Positions 1 through 10,195 of a stretch of 41,561 nucleotides of DNA are shown piece after piece. The notes under the pieces were generated by a model. It was given only the letters and a program-made list of their open reading frames with translations. It was not told the DNA's origin and did not search any database. The position numbers and the translations under genes were made by a program. Origin of the DNA: Didymodactylos carnosus (Eukaryota; Rotifera; Eurotatoria; Philodinida; Philodinidae); the NCBI GenBank assembly GCA_905250885.1, contig CAJNOQ010000767.1, positions 1-41,561 of the forward strand, read 5' to 3'. How positions within the stretch are numbered: position 1 is the first letter of the stretch; each line of letters opens with the position of its first letter.

Positions 1-454
1 ATATTGTCATTCGCTAAATATAAAAAATCATTTTTTTTTTATCTTCAAATTTAGCGTCATTGTCTCTATGCTAAAACGTTCTACGACAGTGATCACCTTT
101 TATTAATGAATAACTAAGAAAAAGAGAGCATAGTTTCTATAATAGTCACTAGGATAGAATTGTAAAATAACAGGCTACTGTTAGTCAAAGAATTAGTCAA
201 GATATTTTCTATTTTAGTATCTGTTAGAAAGAAAAATTAGAGTTCTTCATAATTCTTTAGAAAGTTTGTACGAAAATATCGTATGAAACAAAAGTCTACG
301 GAAATCTTGATTTTTGAGAATTTTTTTTGTACTCTGTACTAATTACTATTGAAAATAGACAATGAAAAACTATACATTTCTTTGATACTAAATATTTTTA
401 CGAATTATAAATTATAAATTCAATGAAAAAACTAAAAAGATTCTTAAAATTTGT

Positions 455-1814
455 TTAACATTTTGAATGCTGATGCTGTTTTATTTCTGATAAGACATCA
501 TCATCAGCTGGCTCGATGTTTACTGTAATATGACTTGTCGAACATACTCGATTATTTGCAATCGATGGATGAATTAAAACACTTGGTAAAATGGATGATG
601 TTCGATTAAACCATGTCAAATAAGGCTTATGACCATCGGAACTTGATAATTCATATTGCTCACCATGCTGGTTACTAAGATTTTTTGTTGTATCAAAAAT
701 ATCAGCACTTTTTGCTGTTCGTTTAAATATCGACGGTTCATTTAATAAATGTTCACATTCCATTTTATAATGATTATCGTTGTTGTTGTGGTCTTCTTGA
801 ACATCTTTTATGGATGAATTTGGAGAATGACTTAATTCCAAAATATTATCATCATTATACTGTGAAGTTGTCTCATCTTTACAATGACTCATACGAGGTG
901 GACTTGTATCTTTCAAATGTCGACGAAAATGTCGTCGAATCATTACCCTTCGAATTGACCATGGAAGTTGATCGATACCTTTTGCTTCATCTGCCAATAA
1001 TTTCCATTGTTCAAGTATTTGTTGATCGAGCGATGAACGTCGTCTAGTTCGAGATCGATTCCATTCTGATATTGACAATGAATCACTGTGTTGCTCACGA
1101 ACTTTTGTTATTGTCGAATCGGGTATAATGACATCGTTCATAATAAGACGATTTTTATTCAAGACAGCCAATTGTCTTTCGATATTTTTTATACGTAAAG
1201 TTTCAGCACGATTATGTTTTTCATTAAAATCACTTGTTTTACCAAGATAAATATCCCATAATTTATCACGTTTATTTTTATCACCAAGTTCCTCTAAAAC
1301 GCAATATATAATGTTCATTTCAAAAAGAGTCTATTTTATTCACGAAATTTCTGGAGTCATTGGTTAACAGAAAATATGAAGAACAGAATTTTTGATTCTC
1401 AAGAATTTTATCATAAAACCCAATTAAAAATTATTTAGATTTGAAGGTCAATTCTAGTGTTTACAGTCATTTAGTTCATAAAAGCCTCAAAATCATTTAG
1501 CGAAAAAACGTTCTAATAAGTTTTATAGATTTGATCAAGATCATTATTTAAATTTTTCAACAAAGATATTTACCAAGGATCTCTTTCATACATGTTTGAT
1601 CTCTTAATCCTCGTATCAATAATTTTGCCCGTTGTCTGGCACAATCTTCAATCGTTTCTCTTCTTCCCTTTATTTGCATGCCAAGCATAAAAACGATGCC
1701 CAATGAATACCAAACTAAAACGGTGATGATAAAAAGTGCTGCACCAGCACTATCATATGACATAACATCAAGTGATGTACCATTGCCATTGACTATTTCT
1801 TTATTGGTTTCCAT
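455..1814 (-). CDS. single-pass membrane protein, family unknown (2 exons)
   Basis: Two exons join in frame: 1814-1574 and 1293-455, giving 359 aa. The 280-bp intron has donor GTAAAT and an acceptor after a GTTTTAG tract. The split codon reads Glu, so the junction is MKEIL-EELGDK. Residues about 26-47 form one hydrophobic helix (ALFIITVLVWYSLGIVFMLG) followed by basic residues (KGRR), which fits a type III or N-out single-pass topology with no obvious signal peptide. The C-terminal part of about 300 residues is hydrophilic, rich in Ser, Asn and His, with basic clusters such as RSRTRRRSS and RRVMIRRHFRRH. The best-ordered cytoplasmic stretch just after the membrane is KRDKLWDIYLG. I do not recognise the family. 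The short extracellular end plus one helix recalls KCNE-type accessory subunits in layout only. Two AG dinucleotides after pyrimidine-rich tracts lie just upstream of the ATG, so a 5'UTR splice or trans-splice site is possible. Confidence 0.75.
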
Positions 1815-3380
1815 TTAATTATAATCGTATGTCTAATAAATTGACTAAAGCCAGCTTGAATGAAAAATCTTAGAACTGTACGTCACATTAAGAATGTAAT
1901 ACTGATAAATGTAGAAGTTATTCATCTGTGTTTTAAAATGTCATAAAGAAACATCCTGTTTCTTCAATGTCTTCTTCTTTTTTTCTTGTCAAACAATAAA
2001 TTCATATACATACCATTCACATCCCGATATCATATAAAATCGTGTTACGATATTCGTTAGAACACAGTCCACACTTGCTTTTTTCTTTCCTTTTTTTCGT
2101 TTCTTCAAGTTTAATTTATCTATAATTTCAATTCTATTTTTTTTCACATAATGAAAAGTCACGTTTTTTTTTTTTATGAACAGATTCTGTTGAACAGAAT
2201 TCGAAATACCGATAAAAAGAAAATTGTTTTTCTTTCGCATATTGATAAGACAAACATACAGCATATGTATCGAAAAAATTGTAAATGGATTAGAATATCG
2301 TTTTATGAATGCATAACAGTAATCCAAATTCAAAACAACGCAGAATATTCTTGATTTTATTCTTATTCTGGTATACTTTTGTCGATGTGTGTCTGTGTTT
2401 AGTATCACATTATCCTTTAAAATGATAGTGCATGTACTTTGTAGATTTATCATGTATACAGTAGTCAGATGCATATACTAAATTAGTATTCTAAACCATA
2501 TTTTACAATCAATAAGTTTTTCTTTTCTCCAATATCTAGTAGAAATTTTCTTCAATTTTAGAATAAACCAAGATACGATAAGAACAAAACCTAATTTTTC
2601 GTGTTTTAACGTTTAGTTTAGCACGAATATAAAAGTAATGTCAAACAACAAATAAATTTCTTTCTATTTTGAATAACTTATGCAACTGTTCTAACGCTTT
2701 GCGCTATAACATTTAAAATTGGAGTCTGAGATAACAAATGAGAGCATGAAACGTCGATAAACTCTAACGATAATAAACAAACATTTATTAACTGGTCTAA
2801 TGCAAAATCTAATCGATATTTAGTTTAGTAACTGAACGAGATTGCTCGTATTCCGATGAAGTAAACATTTGAATATAATATACAAGCTTTATTAGAGCTT
2901 TACTTCTGTTGTCAATCAAATCATTGTTTTTCCTTATGCATTGACAACACATTTTCAGATGTTACTGCGGTAACATCTGGATGTACCAGCAAATTCGCAA
3001 ACTTGCTGGCACATCGAGTAGACTGTTTGTCGATAATTCTGATTCAGTTGAGAGGAAATGACATAGTGCGGTTTCCAGAATTCTGACAGAATGTAACCTT
3101 TTGTGGATACTCATTTTTTTGCTTTTTGAGACGACCATTATAGTCTTTCTGCATGAACTTCTTTTCTTGGTTAAAAATAGATTACGAAAGGACATAACAT
3201 GTACTATGAAAGTCTTCTTGCTCTTAACCTGTCCCATCCTATGACAGTTTAAACGTGTAATTCATAGTCTAACCCGCAGGACTGTATCGTCACGTGACTG
3301 AGTTTGCAGGCACTGGATCAAAGTTTTCAATAGTATTTATAATCGCAACCGTAATCTTATTTCAATGATAGTGTTGCTAG
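1815..3380. other. AT-rich intergenic DNA with two adjacent hairpins
   Basis: No gene is recognisable. Open frames here, such as the one antisense at 1989-2474, are Lys/Ile/Phe-rich, as expected from AT-rich DNA. At 2956-2979 a perfect 10-bp inverted repeat (CAGATGTTAC, 4-nt loop) sits beside a second hairpin with CCAGCAA/TTGCTGG arms at about 2986-3012. Confidence 0.6.
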
Positions 3381-3652
3381 TAGCCGCTGTACCTTTTTTC
3401 TTCGTAAGAAATCGCCTTCCAGTTCAACGATTAGTTTCACAGTTTCTTCTACTGAGAACCCTTTGCTCAAAAAGGATTCGTCATCTTTGCTCATCAATTG
3501 CATCATATATTTAAACTTTCAATAGACAATGGAAGTTTTCCTGGTTTATGGAAACTAGCACTAGTTAATTCTACGCATAAAAAAGGCGCTAAAGACCCAT
3601 GTATCTAACTATAGACCGATATCTCTTTTACATTGCCAGTAAGATTTTCAAA

Positions 3653-4736
3653 AGGTCACACTACGTCCGTAATCATGACTAAAATTAATCATGAATAGAG
3701 TTAACCATGATTCACGATTTTGTAGTGTGACCGGATCTTTTCTTAATTATGATTAACGAAACGGCACACTGTGCGCACACTCTAAAAAATAGTCGTAGAT
3801 TAATAAACCATCAAAAAGGGTTTATTGAGACCAATAAACCTTTTAAAAAACGCGTTTCCGTTTTTTATTTTCAAAAAACTAAAAAGCGTTCGTGACAGAT
3901 GCAAAATGAAAACGGGCGGTTTTTTATCAAAAATAAAAACCCTTTTCAGCTTTTAGTAGACTCTAAAGAACTAGCTAAAAAACTGATATATTAGACGCGA
4001 CAAAAAGCTGAAAAGGGTTTTTATTTTTGATAAAAAACCGCCCGTTTTCATTTTGCATCTGTCACGAACGCTTTTTAGTTTTTTAAAAGGTTTATTGGTC
4101 TCAATAAACCCTTTTTGATACTTTATTAATCTACGACTATTTTTTAGAGTGCATCCAGACCGGCTTTTGGTGAAAAAATGAAAATTGATTTTTAGTGATT
4201 TTAAGGGTGATTAATATACTTTGAAACATGCTCTATTTAATGGCAAAAACTCTTTTATCCTAGAACTTATTTAAGCTGGGATAATTCTATACTCAAAAAT
4301 ACGCTAAAAAACCGTGTCCATCGGAAAATCGGATTATACGCAAAAATCAAACATAGCTATTGGACAAACAACATATACTCAGAATCGGCATGAAGTCCGC
4401 TATCGATTAGTAAAAATATTTTCTATCTTTGGACTTTCTAAGTTGGAGAAAAAAAATAAGACATTTCTCTAGCGTGTTTTCCGAGGAGGTGTGTTTGATA
4501 CAATGCATGCACGAACTTTAGCGAAGCTCCAATTTGATGGAATTTTCGGTGAATGTTGTCCTATATATGACATGCCCACACAGTTAACGTCAATTAGCGC
4601 CGACGCGTCTGGACCGACTGGAAGGTTTCCCAGGAACCCTTGGTATTTCAGGTATTTTCCATTTTTCTCGATGCAGAAACGTTTTCATTCAATAGAAATG
4701 CCATATTGGGAATCAGCGCAAAAACCTGCAGTGTGA
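3653..4736. mobile_element. candidate DNA transposon or nested TIR elements inside the LINE
   Basis: Copies of GGTCACACTAC occur as inverted repeats: left end 3653, an inverted copy ending near 3731, and another inverted copy (GCAGTGTGACC) ending near 4736. Next to them are diverged AATCATGAC, AACCATGA and AATCGTGAC words, looking like subterminal repeats. Either 3653-3731 is a tiny MITE, or 3653-4736 is one element carrying the long hairpin below. I could not find a clear target-site duplication, so the boundaries are provisional. Confidence 0.4.
3778..4151. repeat. long inverted repeat (hairpin) with a one-arm 28-bp insertion
   Basis: Arms 3778-3954 and 4003-4151 are near-perfect reverse complements with a 48-bp loop. 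The left arm carries 28 extra bases at about 3852-3879, bounded by direct AAAAAAC repeats, which the right arm lacks. The arms end in CACTCTAAAAAAT. It lies within the insertion that splits the LINE. Confidence 0.85.
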
Positions 4737-4929
4737 CCACATAAACCATGAGTAAAGGTTAATCGTGACTGAGAACACCAAATCAGTACGGAAATTGGAT
4801 AAACTTGCTCATTTTTTTGTTAGTCGAGTGAACCATATGCTGCTGGTTTTTTTCCATTGTTGAATTGTTTAACAAAAAATCGTAAGAACCGTACGGCAAC
4901 ATCAAAGAAATAAAGAGATTTTTGACATC

Positions 4930-5229
4930 GATATTTAAAAATTAGCAATGATACATTCAAGCAAATATTTCGTGTGAATAAATAAGTATTTCAGTATTCA
5001 TTAACAACAGCCGGTCGGTATTGATATGGCAAAACGAGATACAACACTGCACCCAGCTATATCAGCGTCTAAACGACTGGCTATTGTATCATACATAATG
5101 GCGTCAACAGCCGAATATCGTACGATAGGCAATTTATTTGGCATATTCAAACTTAGCGTAATCAGCATTTTTGATGAATTCATCAATGTAATGGTTAAAA
5201 AACAGCATAACGATTATGCATATATTTAA
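4930..5229 (+). pseudogene. PIF/Harbinger-like transposase, N-terminal/HTH remnant
   Basis: The open frame at 5026-5229 reads AKRDTTLHPAISASKRLAIV, then YIMASTAEYRTIGNLFGIF, then a V..IFDEF stretch. This matches the helix-turn-helix region before the DDE domain of Harbinger-type transposases, where 'is...rlai.l..la....yr.ig..fgv..stv...v.ef' is the usual pattern. Upstream, in another frame at about 4930-5000, NDTFKQIFRVNK resembles the preceding 'm...tF..i' segment. Stops and a frameshift separate the two pieces, and no DDE catalytic domain follows: the LINE resumes within a few bases (AFDRV at 5239). It is therefore a truncated, dead copy nested in the LINE. The TIR-like GGTCACACTAC words to its left may belong to it. 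Confidence 0.6.
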
Positions 5230-5489
5230 TCATGATTGGAAGAAGCATTCGATAGAGTACTATTTCTAAATGCTGCTTCATCGACCGTTCTCTTTAGGGC
5301 TTTCCATTAGTGCTTTTGATTGGTTCTCTACTTACGATTCATTCTATCCTCCTTGCTGATGACTGCACGTTGATATCTCCCAGTTCTGTCTCATACGTCA
5401 CCCGACTGTCCGGCTAATATTGATCGCATTAATAATTGGTATTTGAGTAACCTAATGTAACTCAATATCGTCAAATGCTTCAGGGTGTT

Positions 5490-6080
5490 TGTCCCCATGT
5501 AGTCAAAATCGGCAATAATCGACGACCTTTTTGCGATTAATCAGCCGATTGATCGTGCGCTTAACCGTCAATAAATCGGCGGTTTTGCCGATTAATAGTA
5601 GTTAATCGGCCAGTTTTTAGTTTAACAGTCAACTGGGCTCCTTGGTTCAAAGTTAACTCAAATCGAAACAGTGAGTCAGCTCTGAGGAAACTACAGAGAA
5701 CACCCTTGGCAACTCCGTTTTAAGCTAGACTAAAAAGATAATCTGAGAGGAAGAACATTTCTCGTTGAAATTGTGTTTCTTTTATACTTACTTCACTGTA
5801 GGATAAAACGGTGAATAACAATGGCTTAAAATCAACATGGAATCGCAATTAATTGACCATTATTAAAAAAACAGAAAATTCACCAGGATCGCTAATTAAT
5901 CATAATTAATTTGCGTTGTTTTTAAGAATGGCGATATATCGATGATTTTTAACAACTGGCGATTTTTCATGCAAGCCGATTAATCAAAAGTTGTTAAAAA
6001 TCACCGATATATCGCAATTTATGCATAATTATAGTCGAAATTGCGATTATTCGCGATTTTATTGCTATTACAAGTAATCG
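5490..6080. repeat. CGATTAATCGG-rich palindromic tract with a 27-bp inverted repeat
   Basis: Words such as GATTAATCGGC, AATCGGCAA and GCGATTATTCGCGA recur in both orientations over about 0.6 kb. Within it, arms 5931-5957 and 5989-6015 are 27-bp inverted repeats with one mismatch (GCGATATATCG(A/G)TGATTTT...) around a 31-bp loop. The tract lies inside the decayed LINE, between its RT core and its C-terminal domain. It is probably a MITE or foldback insertion with unclear ends. Confidence 0.6.
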
Positions 6081-6660
6081 TCCAGAATGGAGCGATTTTA
6101 ACGACATGGGTTTCTAATAGTCCATAGAAAACTGACCATTATTAGTACTTTGGCTTGTAGACAACATCTTGGGGCAATTCACAGAAGCACCTGCTTGTGT
6201 CTGGCTTCAAATCTATATATAAAACTAGTATTTTGGTAAGATGAACTATCTATGTACAACGCATGATAGCGACTTTGCAAATAACAGCGCTCGTCTAAGC
6301 CTGTTCAATGTTTATCGGCACATATGATTGCATTGGATTTTCATAGTGAAGGATCTCACCTCGTTTATTCTATTAAGCAAATTAAATCTTTCCTTGCTTT
6401 TCGTGAGACGTAAACATTTTCGATTCGTTCCATTTTTCAAAATGGTTCAAGGGCTTCCCTCCCTTTCCAGTCTAGGAATCATCAGACATAACCCAGACAG
6501 ACGATCGAGTCCCAACACTCTTCATCTAGCTTAAGTCAAGGTTCCTCTGGCTCGAACAGAAACCGTTCTTAGCAGTTTTTTTGTACAAGACTACTCGTGA
6601 GTGAGATACAACCCTACCTAAGGATGTAGTGAGACTTTTTACGTTTCTGCCAATATGATT

Positions 6661-7265
6661 TTCTTTTTATTTTGCATTGATGCTTTATTGAAAGTTCTAA
6701 TGTATATAATAAGTCGAGATTCGACCAGATTTTCCTAAAGATAGAGTATCAGTTGAATCTCAGTGAACATTTTAGTGGTATTCTTCTAATTTTTCAATGA
6801 CAATAAAAGATTTTAAAATGATTTTTTCACCACATGTGTTGTAAATCGTGGAAGTTGCCAAGGAAACTTAAGTTCAATGTTACTGGACAGGATTATCGTA
6901 GTGTCTGAAAGACATCTTTAATCTTTTGACAAGAAAATTTATTTTTGCACTTCATTTCCAAGCATATATACGAACAGCTGATGAAGTCACCTATAAACAC
7001 ACATAATAATGAAAATAATATATTGAAATTGTAAATGGAAAAAAAGGGTTTTATTTCAAGAGTTATTATAAAAATGATTTTATAGTCTTTCATTCATATC
7101 ACGGCAGTGGTGACAACTAGAAGTTTGATTTTTTCAGACGTAGATACCAATATTGGCAAGTAAAATCTAAAAAAAATTGAAAATCCAATTAGCAGAACAC
7201 TTTTATACGCAAAACATTATAGAACATGAATGGTAGAATGGAGCTGCAACTCACTAATACACGTA
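6661..7265. other. non-coding AT-rich stretch
   Basis: This follows the LINE 3' end. I see no gene, repeat family or RNA structure. The 66-codon antisense frame at 6893-7093 is compositionally AT-driven and not convincing. Confidence 0.5.
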
Positions 7266-7742
7266 GACTACACTGTAATGTTGAGAATTATTTATAGAAA
7301 ATGCTCGGCATTTTCAAAAAGTCCATATATAAATTCCTTGAGGATTTTTCACATTCTAGAAAATCGAATTTGCAAGAACCTTGAAAAATTCGACCTCGTA
7401 TTTCCAAAATTCTGAAAATTTCAGATCGAATTTCTATAAATAATTCCCAAGATTCCTGAAATTCGAAGCCGATTTTCCAACATTTTAGAAATTCGATGTG
7501 GGATTTCAAGAATCTTGGGAATTATTTATAGAAAATCAAACAAATTTCGAGAATATTAGAAAATCGACACCGAATTTTCATATTTTTGGAAATTCTATGG
7601 CGATTTTCTGAATAAAATGAAAAAGTCAATTTATAGAAAACCAGAAAATCGACAGAGAATTTATAAAAGTCAGAAAATCGCCGGCGATTTTCGAGATCGA
7701 TTTTCTATAAAGCAGAAATTAATTCCAAATTACAGTGTAGTC
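7266..7742. mobile_element. non-autonomous foldback element with nested inverted repeats
   Basis: Perfect 14-bp terminal inverted repeats GACTACACTGTAAT sit at 7266-7279 and 7729-7742. Both ends continue with related ATTATTTATAGAAAAT / ATTTTCTATAAA words. Inside are 25-bp inverted arms 7431-7455 and 7510-7534, containing TAATTCCCAAGATTC. The rest is a degenerate array of GAAAATCGA and its complement TCGATTTTC. No transposase frame is present. A target-site duplication is not obvious. Confidence 0.75.
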
Positions 7743-8423
7743 ACGCACGAACCTCTTATTGATGAAACAAAAGAGTGTGTTTGTGTATCCATATCGCATG
7801 GAAAAATGGTCGTCAGATACTCCATGGAAGAATTAATTATAAGAGAGAATAAGGAACGATGATTTTTAGACTTTTCTCCTATGAAAAATTCTCCTAAGTT
7901 CTCCTAATTTCGAATTATTTTCCTGCTTCGATTGTCCTGAATTTCATAATTAACTCTTAAATAATCAAGAACTGTTAAAACAAATTCGCTCATCAGAAAA
8001 ATATAGACATGTTGCAAAAATATCTCGGACGGTGTAGCAAACAGTTTGTTCTCCATATTCGCTTTGTTTTGTTTCGGTTCTTCTCGGTTTCTTAAAGAAT
8101 ATTTGTATCTGTTTTGTTTATACTGTTAAATGAACAGCTGGGAAAATACTAGTAGAATAAACTACATGTGATTATCTTTCTCTCTTTTTCTTTGTTTCGC
8201 TCGTAAGACAGACTTACTCATTACTTGCTTGGTAGAAAAAAGTCATAAGCGTTTAATTATGGGAATGAAAATTCTGCTTGTTCAAGAAAAACTGTCTAAA
8301 CTCTTCTGTTTTGCTCCTGATTTTCCTCCTGTATTTTTAGAAAAAATTTCCCGACCAACTCCTGATTTTTTACGAAAAACTCCTGATTTCGAAAAATTGG
8401 ATTTTGGCACCCTGCATGGAACC
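7743..8423. other. non-coding; degenerate TCCTGATTT-rich stretch
   Basis: No gene is supported. From about 8310 to 8395, CTCCTGATTTT(C/T) recurs three times with similar spacing, a short degenerate direct repeat. The frames here (7617-7862 and 8229-8444) lack recognisable domains. Confidence 0.4.
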
Positions 8424-8579
8424 CATAGGCGGTGGAGCCCTTAGACCTGTGGAGGCTCAAGCCTCTCCTAAAAAAGAAAGAGGAAGATTTGGGGTGGCTC
8501 CGATATTTGATTTCCTTCCATCATTGTTTCAAAAAAGTTTTTGAACCTCCCCTAAATTAGAATCGTTCCGCCGCCTATG
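8424..8579. mobile_element. hAT-like MITE with 8-bp target-site duplication
   Basis: Inverted ends CATAGGCGGTGGA (8424-8436) and TCCGCCGCCTATG (8567-8579) bound a 156-bp element. It is flanked on both sides by the identical 8-mer ATGGAACC (8416-8423 and 8580-8587). An 8-bp duplication and CA-starting, GGCGG-containing TIRs are typical of the hAT superfamily. It has no coding capacity. The intact duplication suggests relatively recent insertion or good preservation. Confidence 0.85.
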
Positions 8580-8616
8580 ATGGAACCACACAGAAATCGT
8601 CCAGGTTCAAGTATTA

Positions 8617-8924
8617 GGTAACAAGATCTTGGAAGATCTTACAAGATCATATACGATCTTGGTGAATCATATGGTAAGAAATCAGAAGATTTCAAAAGAT
8701 CTTATAAATTTCCTGTAAGACCTTATAAGATTTAATATGACATCTTGTGGCAAGATTCTTATAAGATTTTACAAGATTTTTCTTATGCTAGGAATGTACA
8801 AGATCTTGTATGATCTTTATAAGATCTTACAGAAAGAAGCTCTAAGAAATTATCTGACCTTATAAGATGTCACAAGATTTTATATGATCTTATAAGAAAT
8901 CATCTGATCTTACAAGATCATACG
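8617..8924. repeat. array of AAGATCTT/ATCTTATAAGAT palindromic words
   Basis: The 0.3 kb is built almost entirely of degenerate units like ACAAGATCTT, CTTATAAGAT and ATCATATGAT, each a short palindrome, at about 10-25 bp spacing. No fixed tandem period is visible by eye, and there are no long open frames. It belongs with the elements at 9133-9402, 9436-9712 and 20195-20764. Confidence 0.7.
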
Positions 8925-9132
8925 CTTGCTCATTTCCTGTCGAATTTCCTGTGTATTTTTGCAGTTTTCTTTTTCTATATAATTTCTAACATGCACAGAT
9001 CCTAGGCGGCCATAGGACCGTCTTTTGTCACGTTTCTTAGCCGTGCACTTCATATGTGCTCAGCTGATGTGTGAAGTTGACAAGAGAAAGTTTTAAGTTT
9101 TTCAAAGAGAATGATGTTATATATATACTGTA

Positions 9133-9402
9133 TACCCAAGTCAAAGAATCTTGCTGTAAGATCTTATAAGATTCTTGTACGATTCCGTCTGATTTCATAA
9201 GATTCGTATAAGAATTTGTAAGATTCTGTAAGAAACATAGAAACTGATTCGTGATGTAAGACCTTATAGTAAGATTTCACCAGATTTCGTTAGATTCTTG
9301 TATGATTTTTATAAGATTTTATAAGATGAATCCGTTTCTATGATTTCCCGTAAGATTTTACAAGATCGTGTAAGATCTTGATCTGATTTTTTGACTTGGG
9401 TA
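9133..9402. mobile_element. TIR element filled with AAGATCTT-type words
   Basis: Terminal inverted repeats TACCCAAGTCAAA (9133-9145) and their complement (9390-9402) enclose 0.27 kb of degenerate TAAGATTCT/AAGATCTT palindromic words. Both termini can be read with a TA dinucleotide outside CCCAAGTCAAA, compatible with a TA target duplication. No coding capacity. Confidence 0.7.
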
Positions 9403-9435
9403 TCGTTACAAAATTTATGTGATAGAAATGTCATC

Positions 9436-9712
9436 AATCTTATGAGATCTTGTAAGATTTTACAAAATCTTGTGGCACACATTCTTGACTTCTATATATT
9501 TTCGTGTCACAAGGTTATATAAGATCTTACAAGATCATATGAATTCTTGTCATGAGATCTTACAAGATCTTGTCACTTCTTTTAATCAGATCTTGTAAGT
9601 TACAAGATTCCATAAGCTCTTGCATTATCTTATAACCAGATCTTGTAAGATCACATCGTAAGATCTTATTACAAGATTTTACAAGAAAATATCAGATCTT
9701 GCAAGGTATTGT
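9436..9712. repeat. third array of AAGATCTTGTAAGATC words
   Basis: This is another 0.28 kb of near-palindromic words such as AGATCTTGTAAGAT and CTTACAAGAT in both orientations. I could not define its ends, and it may be a relative of the element just upstream with lost or diverged TIRs. Confidence 0.65.
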
Positions 9713-9934
9713 GGCTCATCTGGGCGGTTGGATCCCAAATTTTTTTGAAAACTCTCAGTCTCCCAAGACTACTGCACATAGATACTTAATGTTAGCTATC
9801 TGTTTAGGTGAAGTTACTTAGTGATAATTCGAGCATTTAGCACTTTTCACTAATCTGAGACATTTTTTGGATTACAACACATAAAGCACCGTATAGTGGT
9901 GTCCTCTCCTTCATCCTCTTTTTCTCTTTAATTT

Positions 9935-10195
9935 TGGTAGACTTTAAACATGCCTGGCATGGCGTCTACCACTCAGTTAATTATCTCCTACATATCCTCG
10001 AAATATTTAAAATCCAGTTATCGTTTCCTCATTCTATTTTATAATTGGTTAGTCCATGGAGTATCTATCTGACGGCCATTTTTCCATGTGATATGCACTG
10101 CTGATTCCGCGGAACCAACAGTGATGTCGCGCGCGACTGCAACAGCTTAAGGTCAGCCATTAGGTGGCTCAGGATACGCTTTTTCAATGGCTCAA
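9935..10195 (+). pseudogene. possible LINE reverse-transcriptase fragment
   Basis: One frame reads VDFKHAWHGVYHS, then FPHSIL, then SIYLTAIF. The order and spacing of a D-F-x-x-A start, an H-rich turn and a 'YLT' block about 43 residues later resemble RT domain A to domain B of non-LTR elements (DF..AFD.V.H .. W..SYL..R). The match is weak and broken by stops. It is a separate, shorter remnant than the 3.4-6.66 kb copy. Confidence 0.35.

Larger units (their letters stand above)
3400..6660 (+). pseudogene. decayed non-LTR retrotransposon (LINE) ORF2, interrupted by other elements
   Basis: Fragments of a LINE reverse transcriptase lie in the right order on the plus strand in shifting frames. 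At about 3500-3640 the finger region reads IFKLSIDNGSFPGLWKLALV, then HKKGAK, then after a frameshift NYRPISLL. At 5239-5259 there is EEAFDRV, resembling the domain A AFD motif. At 5349-5372 ILLADDCTLIS is the catalytic (F/Y)xDD box with Leu-Ala before DD, followed by IDRINNWYLSN at about 5420-5450. At 6328-6534 the C-terminal domain follows with RRKHFRFVPFFKMVQG. At about 6582-6655 comes TTRE..TLPKDVVRL, the usual extreme C-terminus. Stops and frameshifts are frequent, so it is dead. The gap of about 1.6 kb between NYRPISLL and AFDRV is far longer than in an intact RT and is filled by a hairpin and DNA-transposon sequence. The clade looks CR1/jockey-like; I cannot settle it by eye. Confidence 0.75.

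Noticed and set aside
814..1047. 77-codon plus-strand frame
   Set aside because: Shadow of exon 2 of the membrane-protein gene on the opposite strand.
1989..2474. 161-codon antisense open frame
   Set aside because: Dominated by Lys/Ile/Phe/Tyr runs with no motif or splice context; expected by chance in AT-rich DNA.
4491..4736. 81-codon frame near the Harbinger remnant
   Set aside because: No similarity I can recognise, and it runs into the GCAGTGTGACC terminal repeat; judged non-coding transposon interior.
8617..9712. CRISPR-like array
   Set aside because: Units are degenerate palindromic words without constant repeats or unique spacers, and the host is eukaryotic.
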